Below, piece by piece: positions 8,956-18,700 of a DNA stretch of 64,000 nt (position 1 is the first letter of the stretch; each line of letters opens with the position of its first letter). The stretch lies in the NCBI GenBank assembly GCA_002393965.1, contig DGSL01000010.1, forward strand, positions 31,211 through 95,210. Reading direction: 5' to 3'. The notes beneath the pieces were generated by a model. It was given only the letters and a program-made list of their open reading frames with translations. It did not search any database and was not told where the DNA came from. The position numbers and the translations under genes are program-made. Origin of the DNA: Bacteroidales bacterium UBA4363. Lineage in GTDB: Bacteria > Bacteroidota > Bacteroidia > Bacteroidales > Paludibacteraceae.

Positions 8956-9852
8956 ATGTGGCTCACACTTACTATTTTCTCTGCCCTTGCTTTAGGCATT
9001 TACAACGTTTTGCAAAAGAAATCGCTGGAAGGGAATGCACTTCTTCCTGTATTATTTCTCTCTATTCTATCCTCCTCCATTCTACTTTTCCCACTGCTAT
9101 TGCTCTCCCGATTAGATCCGAACACATTGAAAGGCACCTCCCTCTTCGTACCAGAGACAGACCTTACGACCCATATATTCATCTTTTTGAAAGCAGCCAT
9201 TGTGCTCGCATCGTGGATATTCGGTTACGCAGGGATGAAACATCTTCCTCTGACCCTTGTTTCACCTGTGAAAGCGACACAACCTATCTGGACCATTATA
9301 GGAGCCATTGTTCTATTTGGCGAGATTCTCTCACCAGCACAATACGGGATACTGGGTTTCACTCTACTTTGTTTTTATCTCGTTTCACTTGTAGGACAAC
9401 GAGAGAATCTTTCCTTTACACACAACCGATGGATGCTCTGCATTATCCTTTCCACCCTCATTGGAGCTGTTTCGGGACTATATGACAAATTCCTAATGCA
9501 TCGCTTCGATCGCATGACTGTCCTCGTCTGGTTTACATGGTATCAAGCTGTATTAATGTTGTTTGTATGTTTACTACTGTGGTATCCTCAGCGTCATGAG
9601 CAACGTTTCCGATTTCACATTTCCATTGTACTTATCGGGGTTTTCCTCTCTTTATCCGACTTCCTCTACTTTCAAGCACTCACCTTCCCAGACTCACTCA
9701 TTGCTGTTGTTTCTCCCATCCGTCAATCCGCTATGCTTATTCCCTTTACTGTCGGCGCATTATTTTACCATGAAAAAGGACTAAAACTAAAGATTCCTTG
9801 TATGTTCGGCATCTTATTAGGAGTCTGTCTGCTTTTCTTATTCTCCCACTAA
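8956..9852 (+). CDS. EamA/DMT-family membrane transporter
   Basis: A 298-residue, almost wholly hydrophobic protein with about ten predicted membrane helices in two repeats of five, the arrangement of drug/metabolite transporters. The first repeat includes KHLPLTLVSPVKATQPIWTII and the second YFQALTFPDSLIAVVSPIRQSAMLIPF, which are the equivalent proline-containing helices of EamA domains. It begins six bases after truA. The substrate cannot be predicted; such proteins export metabolites or amino acids. Confidence 0.88.
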   Translation: MWLTLTIFSALALGIYNVLQKKSLEGNALLPVLFLSILSSSILLFPLLLLSRLDPNTLKGTSLFVPETDLTTHIFIFLKAAIVLASWIFGYAGMKHLPLTLVSPVKATQPIWTIIGAIVLFGEILSPAQYGILGFTLLCFYLVSLVGQRENLSFTHNRWMLCIILSTLIGAVSGLYDKFLMHRFDRMTVLVWFTWYQAVLMLFVCLLLWYPQRHEQRFRFHISIVLIGVFLSLSDFLYFQALTFPDSLIAVVSPIRQSAMLIPFTVGALFYHEKGLKLKIPCMFGILLGVCLLFLFSH

Positions 9853-9900
9853 TTTCAACATCTACAAACAATTGGATTCTAAAAAAAGAATTTTGAATAA

Positions 9901-10971
9901 CTATTTCCGGACTTGATTGTTTCGGTTGTAGCGAACTGTACGGGCTTTTCCAGACGCATAAGAAGTTACTTCTTTACCTTGGTAATCTCCTTGACCATTG
10001 TAAATAGAAGTCGTAACGTCGCCGTTTCGTGACCTACATGTATGAAGAATCATCTCCAGTTTTCCTTCTGGTGTGTAAAGATAGTTGACATCGTCTTCGT
10101 CACGTACATCATCCTTCCTGAACGACGATGTTTTCCCAGATGGTACAAATTTTCCTTTTGCTGATACAGACGTCTGTGCACGAGGTTTCTGCTCAAAATT
10201 ATTCTGAGCCTGTTTTACAGCCTTCTCCACTTGTTCGATAAAGACATAATGGGAAGTAACTTTATTCTGCAACATGGTACGCAATTTAGGCTCAATATCG
10301 TTCCATAATCGGTCATAAGAAACATGTTCTCCCCAGCCACCATCGGAATGCACAAATACCACATCCTGTTTCCCAAGAAAAATACTCTTTACATCAGGTC
10401 TGCGAAGAGAAGAACGTATTCGAGTCCAAGAGTCACCTTTAAAGACATCAACTGGACGAAGCAGATGCCCTGTACACGAATGCAAATCAATGAACATATT
10501 TCGACGTTCTCCGCCAATAATAATCCCATAGAGTAAATGGCCGGATTCAGCAGCTATTACGCGAACGACCTGTTCGTTCGTAACCTTGGTTAGAGCATCA
10601 TCAAGCGATGCGACTCCTTCCTTTCGTAGAGAGAGAGCACTCTCTGACATCTGGTCGGGTGAATCCATAGGAGTAACGGTGTCGGCAACTGCCTGAACTG
10701 TCAACCAATTATTAATCCAGGAGACAATCGATTCTGGACCCTGAACTGGGTATTCATAGTTAAGATCAAAAGTAGAACCGTCAGAACGATGTTTTTTCAT
10801 CGAGATATGACGAAATACGATCGTATCATCCATTTCACCCGAAACAGAAGTGGAGTCTATGGAACCACGAATCTTACTATCGGATTCGTCAGAGATTCCA
10901 ACGTCACCGTCCTTTCTATCACAGGACACAATAAAGAGACAACAGCACGCAAAAAGAAAAAATCGTTTCAT
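9901..10971 (-). CDS. Hypothetical lipoprotein
   Basis: A 356-residue protein with a lipoprotein signal: MKRFFLFACCCLFIVSC, lipobox IVSC with Cys 17, then a charged Asp/Lys-rich stretch compatible with outer-membrane sorting. The middle part (residues about 60-230) contains NWLTVQAV and YGIIIGGERRNMFIDLHSCTG, loosely like RsiV/DUF3298-type anti-sigma or peptidoglycan-associated domains. The C-terminal 70 residues have short repeats of the kind Y-x-P-x-G-K / Y-x-G-x-G-x-Y found in MORN/YD-like surface proteins. I cannot name the family. It is convergent with the transporter gene upstream. An A/T-rich box, CAAAAATA at 10982-10989, reads TATTTTTG on this strand and would give a nearly leaderless mRNA. 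Confidence 0.65.
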   Translation of the reverse strand: MKRFFLFACCCLFIVSCDRKDGDVGISDESDSKIRGSIDSTSVSGEMDDTIVFRHISMKKHRSDGSTFDLNYEYPVQGPESIVSWINNWLTVQAVADTVTPMDSPDQMSESALSLRKEGVASLDDALTKVTNEQVVRVIAAESGHLLYGIIIGGERRNMFIDLHSCTGHLLRPVDVFKGDSWTRIRSSLRRPDVKSIFLGKQDVVFVHSDGGWGEHVSYDRLWNDIEPKLRTMLQNKVTSHYVFIEQVEKAVKQAQNNFEQKPRAQTSVSAKGKFVPSGKTSSFRKDDVRDEDDVNYLYTPEGKLEMILHTCRSRNGDVTTSIYNGQGDYQGKEVTSYASGKARTVRYNRNNQVRK

Positions 10972-11072
10972 TGATTTGAGTCAAAAATACAGCCCTTTCA
11001 ACAAATCCCATGTCCAAAAGAATGTTTACGTAAATCTATCCCAACGAAAAAAATCTGTTGAAAATAAACGAA

Positions 11073-11705
11073 TCAACGGAAGAGAGCGTCAACCTTAGCT
11101 CGCTTCGCCCTTTCAGCCTCAATTGCCGGACCTGCCTCGTCAATAATCTTGATGAGAGCATCCAGTTCCTCCACCGTTCGAAATGTCATCTTTAGACGTC
11201 CGGCATTTCGGATCCCGTCCTCGACGTATCGTGCAGTAATAATCTTCACCTTAGGAACATTGTTCTGATCAACGGAAAACCACTCATCCAAAGGATTATT
11301 ATACTTAAAGTAATAGAGACCACCTGTCTGAAAAAAAACGTAAGCATTATAATTAACAGCAAAGTCTTTCTGATAATTACGGATGGCATTTTCCTTAGCC
11401 ACCTGACTCCACTCGGCATACTTATTGCGTATCGTTCCGAGATACTCCCGGAAACATTTAAGGTCCTTATACTCAACCAATATACCTATTTCTGTAGCCC
11501 GATCTCGAGATTCAGACTCTCCCGTGATATAAAGATTGTAGGAAGAACCTTTATCCTCCAAACCGACGGTATAAGGAGTACCTCCGAATTCAGACATCTT
11601 ATACTGCCATCTGAGAGATATCTTGAGCGAATAGAGTCCTTGTGCCTGTATAGTTGAAAAAGAAAGAACAAATAAAAAAAGCCCGAAAAAATTGAGATAT
11701 TTCAT
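11073..11705 (-). CDS. Hypothetical exported protein
   Basis: A 210-residue protein with a signal peptide (MKYLNFFGLFLFVLSFSTIQAQ). The mature part has aromatic-rich beta-like segments (GLYYFKYNN, YNAYVFFQTGG) and a Lys/Arg/Ala helix at the C-terminus. No family is recognised. A possible promoter box, CAAATATA at 11823-11830, reads TATATTTG on this strand and predicts a leader of about 110 bases. Confidence 0.6.
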   Translation of the reverse strand: MKYLNFFGLFLFVLSFSTIQAQGLYSLKISLRWQYKMSEFGGTPYTVGLEDKGSSYNLYITGESESRDRATEIGILVEYKDLKCFREYLGTIRNKYAEWSQVAKENAIRNYQKDFAVNYNAYVFFQTGGLYYFKYNNPLDEWFSVDQNNVPKVKIITARYVEDGIRNAGRLKMTFRTVEELDALIKIIDEAGPAIEAERAKRAKVDALFR

Positions 11706-12016
11706 AGTTATTAAATAGGTTTATTTTCGATATCCCTTTTTTGCCACAATAAAAATCAAGTAAAATTAAAACTACATTTTGGCATATTATATGAGGATAA
11801 AATGAGAAAATATATTTATATGCAAATATACTTTTTTTTAGATAATTATGGTGGATTATCTTGATATCAAGAGTACCAAGAACCGTGCCATAAGAATTAC
11901 CCCGAATACCCACTCAAAAAAGCTTCTATATAATGAGCACTGGGATTGAAAAAAATAAAAAAGGATTTAAATAACAGTTTTTTTTATCTAACTATTGTAT
12001 ATTTAAAAAATAGATG
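11706..12016. other. AT-rich intergenic region
   Basis: About 310 bases without a gene, between the divergent exported-protein gene and tRNA-Asp. It holds a likely minus-strand -7 box (CAAATATA, 11823-11830) and the upstream half of the tRNA promoter, with ATTG at 11994-11997 as a plausible -33 element. Nothing else is visible beyond poly-A and poly-T tracts. Confidence 0.5.
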
Positions 12017-12024
12017 TACCTTTG
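12017..12024 (+). promoter_or_regulatory. -7 box of the tRNA-Asp gene (TACCTTTG)
   Basis: TACCTTTG matches TAnnTTTG. ATTG at 11994-11997 lies 19 bases upstream as a -33-like element. The tRNA starts 66 bases downstream, leaving room for a short processed leader. The same octamer occurs before the his leader and before mpl. Confidence 0.65.
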
Positions 12025-12089
12025 CACCGCTCTTTGAGAAGCGCCTATACTTTTCATAAATAAAGGGAAGAATAGGAAGGAGAAATCTT

Positions 12090-12163
12090 GGTGCGGTAGT
12101 TCAGCTGGTTAGAATATCGGCCTGTCACGCCGGGGGTCGCGGGTTCGAGTCCCGTCCGCACCG
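12090..12163 (+). tRNA. tRNA-Asp (anticodon GTC)
   Basis: 74 bases fold as a cloverleaf. The acceptor stem is GGTGCGG (12090-12096) with CCGCACC (12156-12162), the discriminator is G, the D arm contains AGCTGGTTAGA, the anticodon loop is CTGTCAC with GTC, and the T arm is GCGGGTTCGAGTCCCGT. CCA is not encoded. The gene stands alone, with its own promoter and a terminator 13 bases downstream. Confidence 0.97.
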
Positions 12164-12175
12164 CAAAACACAAAG

Positions 12176-12211
12176 AAAACCGAATTGTATAAACAACAAT
12201 TCGGTTTTTTT
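12176..12211 (+). terminator. Terminator after tRNA-Asp
   Basis: CCGAATTGT (12180-12188) pairs with ACAATTCGG (12196-12204), preceded by AAAA and followed by seven T residues. It ends the tRNA transcript before the next promoter at 12248. Confidence 0.9.
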
Positions 12212-12247
12212 ATTGAAGACCATAGTTGGTTGAGAAACTTATTTTTC

Positions 12248-12255
12248 TACTTTTG
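12248..12255 (+). promoter_or_regulatory. -7 box of the PepSY-like gene (TACTTTTG)
   Basis: TACTTTTG matches TAnnTTTG, and TTGG at 12226-12229 lies about 19 bases upstream. Transcription would begin near 12262, about 22 bases before the ATG at 12285. Confidence 0.6.
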
Positions 12256-12284
12256 TAGAAAGTAACCTCAAAAAAACAGAAAAC

Positions 12285-12713
12285 ATGAAGAAACTATTCT
12301 TTCTTGCTATGAGTATCCTGCTGGCACAAGGTGTCTTTGCAGACGACGACAAAATCATTGATGCTACAACTTTGCCTGTTGCAGCTAAAGAATTTATTTC
12401 ACAGAATTTCGGGCCAGACGTCATCCAATTGGCAAAAGAAGAACGCGGGTTACAGAAAGACATCAACGTATATCTACGTAATGGCGACCGTATCGAATTT
12501 GACAAAAAGGGCACATGGAAGGAAGTAAAAAGTAAGAACGGCGTTCCTAAGAACATCATCCCTCTTGACATTCAGAATTCTGTAAAAGAACAGTTCAAAA
12601 CAGCTAAGATTATCGGTATCGAAAAAGTAGACAAAAACCGTATTGAAGTAGATTTGGACAATGGGATAGAATTGACGTTTAACAAGAACGGGGATTTGGT
12701 TGAAATAGACTGA
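12285..12713 (+). CDS. PepSY-like (DUF2874) exported protein
   Basis: A 142-residue protein with a signal peptide (MKKLFFLAMSILLAQGVFA) and two tandem PepSY-like/BLIP-fold repeats. Each has the pattern 'P..a..fi...f......i..v......y.v.l..G..i.fd..G.w'; the first ends NGDRIEFDKKGTWKEV and the second NGIELTFNKNGDLVEID. This family is common and multicopy in Bacteroidales; its role is unknown, but a periplasmic inhibitor or binding function is likely from the fold. It has its own promoter and a palindromic terminator. Confidence 0.82.
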   Translation: MKKLFFLAMSILLAQGVFADDDKIIDATTLPVAAKEFISQNFGPDVIQLAKEERGLQKDINVYLRNGDRIEFDKKGTWKEVKSKNGVPKNIIPLDIQNSVKEQFKTAKIIGIEKVDKNRIEVDLDNGIELTFNKNGDLVEID

Positions 12714-12737
12714 TTCTATCCTTTCTTAACAGCATAC

Positions 12738-12777
12738 ACAAACGAAGGACAGTCGATATCGACTGTCCTTCGTTTGT
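12738..12777. terminator. 40-bp perfect palindrome, bidirectional terminator
   Basis: ACAAACGAAGGACAGTCGAT (12738-12757) is followed immediately by its exact reverse complement (12758-12777). It lies between the convergent PepSY-like gene and the TPR gene, with AT-rich flanks on both sides. This fits a bidirectional terminator, though the arms are longer and more perfect than usual. Confidence 0.75.
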
Positions 12778-12814
12778 ATTATTAAATTAAAAAGGGAACC
12801 TAGAGAGAATGGTT

Positions 12815-15028
12815 TCACATTTCGATTCCATGTAAAGAGTCAAGAACAATGGGGAGATCGGAAATATCGATACCGACCTCACTAAGCACAGGAGCATCAA
12901 AGCGCAAAGCATCCTCAACTATGGTATAATTACCATCAGCAAGACGTACTGCACTTGAATAGGCTTCAAGAGCTTTGGTAAGTCGATTTTGGGCCCATAG
13001 TATATGTCCGAGCGTAAGGAAGTCCTGCCAAAGAACCCCTTCCATTTCGAGGACTCGTCCCGCAAACTTCTCAGCGCGAGGGAAGTCGGAAGAACGGAAT
13101 GCTGTCCAAGCTACCGCTCGACATATTTTTACATCATCAGGAAGAGAATACACAACACGAGCCATGTAATCCAATGCCTCATTCCAACGTTGCAACTCTA
13201 TCAAGCAATATCCAATCTGAGTCAGTATAGAGATATTATCAGATTGAAGGGTGTTGAGTTTACGATATGTATTCAAAGCCTTTTCCCATTGTCTAAGGAT
13301 ACGGTAGCAACAAGCCTGTTTTTTCAGGGTCCAGCGATTATTTGGATCGAATATCTCTGCTTGCTGATAGAACTCTACTGCACCTTCATAATCCTTGAGA
13401 CGTTGACAACAATAACCTATCTTCTGACATAGATTGGCTCCTGAATTGATAGTTCGATCCATATTACGAAACAGGGACGAAGCCACACTCCAAAGTTTTT
13501 TTGAAAAGGCATACTCTGCTATCTCAAGACAATCCTCTTGACTCCAACCCACAAGTTGGATAAGTCGAGTTTTGTGGAAAATCAGAGACGTAGATAAAGG
13601 ATTAAAGAATGCCGATCGCGCATGAAAAAGGTTATAGAATCGGTAAATATCCTGAATATACGAATTAGAAAGGCGGTCCATTCGCCGGGAACGACCAAGC
13701 ACATCATCCTCTGCCAACAGATCCTGTTGTTGTCGTTTTTCAATGGAAAAAGCCTTACGCATCTTCTCACGCTGAGAAGGATCTACCTGCAAAAAGAAGA
13801 GACAGAAAGAATAGCAATCAGAAGAACACATAACACCACTATCAAGCAAGAGCGAAAGGAAATCATCTGAGGTGGGCGTATCATCTTCTGTAAAAACTTC
13901 GCTGATTTCAGAACGACGGGATGAAAAAGGAAGAAACCAGTTGCAAACATCAGAGAAAAAAGGGAACTGTTTGAGCGTTGAAAACGTAGTAAGATAAACA
14001 TCGCTACCTTTCATCTGCAATTCAGAAAACCTCTGCAGTTTATCTCCCAATCCACTCTTCTCCAACATCTCTGTCCACTCTGGGTTCATTTCATTCGGAT
14101 CGTCGGAGAAAAATTGTTGCGTATCATCCTGTCGAAAATCCTTAGCGAGGCTGGTCATCTGTGGAATTATCTCATCTTTCATTTCGCGAACAAGTTCTTC
14201 CGTCTCGTTCGTGCGTATCATTTGCATAAGAACACGCCGTGCTGCCTTACGGAGCTCCGGAACATCAAATAGGGCCCGAATACGTAATTCGAGATTTAAG
14301 AACCACCCAAGACGGTCGTCATAATGGATAAGAAGAGGTATCAAAGCGACAAGGGCTCGTTGCGCGAGTTCATCGTCTGGAATTTCGCAGAAGTCACACA
14401 GAAGCACCATCAACCTCTCGTCAAATCGACGAAGAAGATAAAGAGTCAAGGCTGAAATAGCAAGGCATCGATCATCAATACGCAATCGTGAATTAAAAAC
14501 CAAATGTCGCAATTCCTCTGGTTGAAACGAATCTGCCTTCAGCCAGACAAGATTAAAGAGTCTTTTCTGCAACTGTTCATGCTCTACAGCGGTGTGTCTA
14601 GCCATAGATATATCGAGAAGAGCAGTAAGCGATTCTGCAGAAGCTGTCTGTTCAAGTGATTCTTCAAGAATAGCAAGTCTATCAATCCCACCAGCAGCAG
14701 AAGTAAGAATTGCTTTCTGTGTATAGACATAATCGTGACTTTCGGTAGATGCTCGTGATTCAGCGAGAATATCGGTCATTGTATAGGCTTCAGCCATGAT
14801 ATCCGCATAAATTTTCATACGATCGGGATCTGTTGCTCCCTGTACAAAATAGCGAAGCATCCAATGATAAGTTTCTGTCATATGAGCAACACGTTCTGCA
14901 GATGTAGTATCATTTTGACGAGAAGCCTCATCAGTCAACAAATTGAGCACTATAAGCAATTCGCGACGATGAAGATGAGAAAAGACTGCATTGGACCACG
15001 CCTTATAATCTAAGGAATTGTCAGGCAT
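12815..15028 (-). CDS. Large tetratricopeptide-repeat protein
   Basis: A 737-residue soluble protein without a signal peptide. The N-terminal 450 residues are helical and hold no family I recognise; the C-terminal part (about 490-700) contains at least four TPR units, for example GAVEFYQQAEIFDPNN, KALNTYRKLNTLQSDN and NEALDYMARVVYSLPDD. It is the last gene of a minus-strand operon after tamB and the DUF3256 gene, with 11 bases separating it from the latter. It is probably a scaffold protein; its role is unknown. Confidence 0.75.
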   Translation of the reverse strand: MPDNSLDYKAWSNAVFSHLHRRELLIVLNLLTDEASRQNDTTSAERVAHMTETYHWMLRYFVQGATDPDRMKIYADIMAEAYTMTDILAESRASTESHDYVYTQKAILTSAAGGIDRLAILEESLEQTASAESLTALLDISMARHTAVEHEQLQKRLFNLVWLKADSFQPEELRHLVFNSRLRIDDRCLAISALTLYLLRRFDERLMVLLCDFCEIPDDELAQRALVALIPLLIHYDDRLGWFLNLELRIRALFDVPELRKAARRVLMQMIRTNETEELVREMKDEIIPQMTSLAKDFRQDDTQQFFSDDPNEMNPEWTEMLEKSGLGDKLQRFSELQMKGSDVYLTTFSTLKQFPFFSDVCNWFLPFSSRRSEISEVFTEDDTPTSDDFLSLLLDSGVMCSSDCYSFCLFFLQVDPSQREKMRKAFSIEKRQQQDLLAEDDVLGRSRRMDRLSNSYIQDIYRFYNLFHARSAFFNPLSTSLIFHKTRLIQLVGWSQEDCLEIAEYAFSKKLWSVASSLFRNMDRTINSGANLCQKIGYCCQRLKDYEGAVEFYQQAEIFDPNNRWTLKKQACCYRILRQWEKALNTYRKLNTLQSDNISILTQIGYCLIELQRWNEALDYMARVVYSLPDDVKICRAVAWTAFRSSDFPRAEKFAGRVLEMEGVLWQDFLTLGHILWAQNRLTKALEAYSSAVRLADGNYTIVEDALRFDAPVLSEVGIDISDLPIVLDSLHGIEM

Positions 15029-15039
15029 TGTTAAAGACG

Positions 15040-15705
15040 TTATTGTTTTACAAAATGTCCACTACTTTGATCCCAAACAAAGGTCATTCGTCGAGTAGCG
15101 AGGAAGCCAGCAAGTGTCTTTTTCGATTCTTCGTCTGCCAATTCTTCAGAGAGAAGTTCGACAGATAGAGTCTGCCCATCCTCCGCAAAGGAATAGGTTA
15201 TCATAGGGAAGCCAAATCGGGCGAGCAACGTCTGAAGAGACTTTCCTGAACGTGCCACAGCTTCCTGATCCAGGAACTGTTCAATAGTAAGTTCAGGAAT
15301 AATGCGAACTTGCAGAAGATTCCAATTAGGATCAAACAACCCAACATGGGAAGAACAAACAGGTCCACAGGCTGTAAAAATAAGTACATTAAAGCGCACC
15401 TGACCGTTGATACGTAGTAGCTTTATTTCCAGTGAAGCACTTTCAGAGTTTTGCACACGCATCCAATCTGTTTCAGGACGAAGATCAAGAATCCGTGTCC
15501 GTCCACGGAGTTGATTTGCTATACCATCACGATCGCCTGCAGTGTAATTATTGATCAGCAGCTGTCGCTGCTCCTGATTGACAGTCTGGTAATACTCATC
15601 TGGAATATTGACAAAGGCAGCAGTTACGTCGCAATTCTGTGCCATGAGATTTCCAAAGAAACCCAACGAAACAAGGAATAATTTCAGTATTATCTTCATA
15701 CTCAT
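15040..15705 (-). CDS. DUF3256 family exported protein
   Basis: A 221-residue protein with a signal peptide (MSMKIILKLFLVSLGFFGNLMAQ). The order 'aF..iPd.yy..l....r..Li..y' followed by a beta-rich middle with FTACGPVCSSHVGLFDPNW is the pattern of DUF3256, a Bacteroidales-specific family of unknown function. It lies nine bases after tamB and eleven before the TPR gene, so it belongs to the same transcript and may serve envelope assembly. Confidence 0.75.
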   Translation of the reverse strand: MSMKIILKLFLVSLGFFGNLMAQNCDVTAAFVNIPDEYYQTVNQEQRQLLINNYTAGDRDGIANQLRGRTRILDLRPETDWMRVQNSESASLEIKLLRINGQVRFNVLIFTACGPVCSSHVGLFDPNWNLLQVRIIPELTIEQFLDQEAVARSGKSLQTLLARFGFPMITYSFAEDGQTLSVELLSEELADEESKKTLAGFLATRRMTFVWDQSSGHFVKQ

Positions 15706-15714
15706 AGTAAATTA

Positions 15715-18700
15715 TCATGGATGTAGTCGCACTCGAAACGGGTGATAAGAATGTGTAGTTTTCTCCTCTTGTGGAATAAGAGCGACAAGATTGTGGGTTT
15801 CATCTTTCATCACGGGAGCGAATCGGGTAAGCACGATTGTGTCGCTATCGCGAGTCTCCATGAGAGGGCGAACACTATCCAGACCCAGTCGGTTACGGTC
15901 TCGAGTCACCGCTATAGAATCTCTATTGATCCTCTTGCCAAAATACCGACGCATAAGTCCACGAAACGTGTTGAACTCTTCCTTATATAGCAATCCGACC
16001 CCTTGAGTCATGAAAGAAGAACCAGAGATATTATAATAATAATTATCTGCCGTATGATTATATGCCTTGGCTCGTAAGCGTCCGTTCTTAGTCAGCTTAT
16101 ACTCGACATCAATGTCTCCAATAAAGTTGGAACCAGCTCCAGCCATTTGTGAGGTATAATAATCGTCAGCCCTATAACCAAGATTGGAATTAATAATGAG
16201 ACGATTGTTTGGCTGATACATCAGAGCGACTTCATACTCACCTCCAGATCCCATTCCGTTTGAGCTACCTATTTTTGCATTGATACCTACATTGAGCTTA
16301 TTGGAATTGCTGATTTGCGAGAGCCAAGAGTTGAGTTGTCCACTCACCGTCGTGCTGAGGACAGAAGTCATCTGTGAACTTGTAGATGAATTACTATTCT
16401 GCAGATACTCAGGACGATAGAAAGATCCTATTACGAGAAGAGAGAGAATCTCTCGATTCATCATTTCGTCCGTAGAAACAATGGCCTTAATCTTGCGTTG
16501 TAACTCATCATCGCTCGGCAAAGAAAGATCAAAGCGAATATTAGGTTGCATCATCTCTCCAGTCAAGAAAAGCAGGCAATTGACAGGTACTGTAGAACGC
16601 GTGATAGTCTCCATCTCTGCTTCATCAAGAATATCAGAAAGAGAGGCAGACGGAACGGTATAGCTGGCAGAAAGATTGACTATTGCGTCTTCTGGTTTCC
16701 CCATCCATCGCACCAACCCTCCTGGAAGGAGAGAGAACTCCTTGCGTATAATATTTTGAAGTGTGAAAATATACTTGCCACCTTCTATTTCATAGGTGCC
16801 ATCCAGTTTCATGTTATCATGTGTAGAATACTGCAGTTTAAGATCACCAGAACCTCTTGCAACAAGTTGATCTCCCACATTTGAAGTTAGAATAGTAACA
16901 TCAGCATCTGGTGTCATGTGAGCAGTAATAGATACATGAATATCACTCTCTTTTGAAGCCTTCGGTTTCGGAGGAGTGTAACGTCCTGCAAGTATCTCGC
17001 GACGAATAGAATCCATTCGTCGCTGATGGATGCCGAGAGTATCACGATCGATGTAGCGAACAAAGGAATTATCGGAAGCCTCAAGCGAAGAGAACAAAGG
17101 AAGGAAAATTTTAGTTCTTGGTTGGGTCGTAACATTTGCATCTATATTGACCTTACCAGGATATCCACTGATATTGACATGCCCTGAACCATATGCCCGC
17201 CCATAAAAATACTGCCCTGAATCAGCCACAAGATCAAGAGCCTTCATATTATTCAGTTGTGCCACGAGGTCGTATCTCACATTCTTGTAATAATCGTGCG
17301 TAACTTCTCCATTCAAGATTCCCCGATGATTTTCACCGTCAAAAATCTCCACATTGTCGAATATGTATCGATCATGACGCATGCGCAACGTATCCGTGAA
17401 ATGGTAAGTCGTGTTGAGCATACCTATGCGGAAGGATCCATCTTGTACGAAAACATCACTTTCCATAAGGATGCGTTTGAGTGAGCCGAAGATATGTACT
17501 TGTCCCGTTCCTTCGCCTGAAACATCTTCCGCTATCCCCGTAAGATAGCGTCGCAGGAAATCAAGAGGCAGGCGATTCGCTACTGCGATGAATTCAATGG
17601 AATCCTGTGTCGGGTAATAATCTCCGGAAAGTCGGATAACCGTATCCATCCGCATTTGCTGATCTGCGTCTTCTTCTGATGTTCCGCCACTTGAAGCCAA
17701 TTTCTTCAAATCACGGACTCCCCGAATCTCAAGCAGATCTTCCATGCCCTCCTCGCCACCAAATGACTTGACAACCTCGTCACCCAAATCTCGAACAAAG
17801 TTGACACCTGCCATTGTCATTTTAGAAATAGAACTCAAGAACGAGGATGCAGCATTTTTCTTTTCCAGAGCTTCTTGTTTTTGTTTTGGAGTCTGATTTT
17901 TAACAACACGTTGATCATAAGCATACCCATCAGCATGGAGGCGTCGCTGTTGACTATCCCACTTAGATATCAGTCGAACATCGCCCCAACGGCTACCATT
18001 AAACATAAAATCTTCAGCGTCCGCATTGATATCCAACACCATTGGTCCGAGTGCCCCATAAACTGTCGCCGTTCCGTCGATAATTGCCTCCAACTGAACT
18101 GCGTGGATATTAATAAGTTCCATGATATAGGCCAGTTGAACCCCTTCGAGTTCAACATTGAGTTTATCGTCAAGGCTTTTTGACGCACGTCCTGAAATAT
18201 GCACATACTGTTCGTCATGATCAACGGAGAAATCCGTAACATCAAACGAGTGCAGGTCGGTTACAATACGACTCTCATGCATTTTCCACACATCGCCATT
18301 AATAGACATGGAACTTGGTAGTATAGCCATGTCGGCCGTCAGACGATCTTCACTGTTTCGGAATAGGCGTACATCCGTCAAAAGAGAGCCATAAAAGAAA
18401 TCGGGACTATTCCAATTCGTATTAACGAATACAGAGTCATGAGCCGCATTCGCCCGTAGAGCAAGGTCCGTTGTCCCATTCATCCGAGCCGAAACAGTTA
18501 GCGTTGCTATGTCATAAGGGTTGGAAAGTTCAACTTGGAGGGAATCAAAATAACGTTTCTTGACAGTTAGTCGTGGCAGAACCATGTGCATATCAACCAA
18601 TTGACGATTCTCATCATACATTCCTTTTAAGAAAGCCCCTTCCGCCAAACGAAGATCAGACCCGATGGTTTCTAACAATTCGTTGACATGAATATCATAT

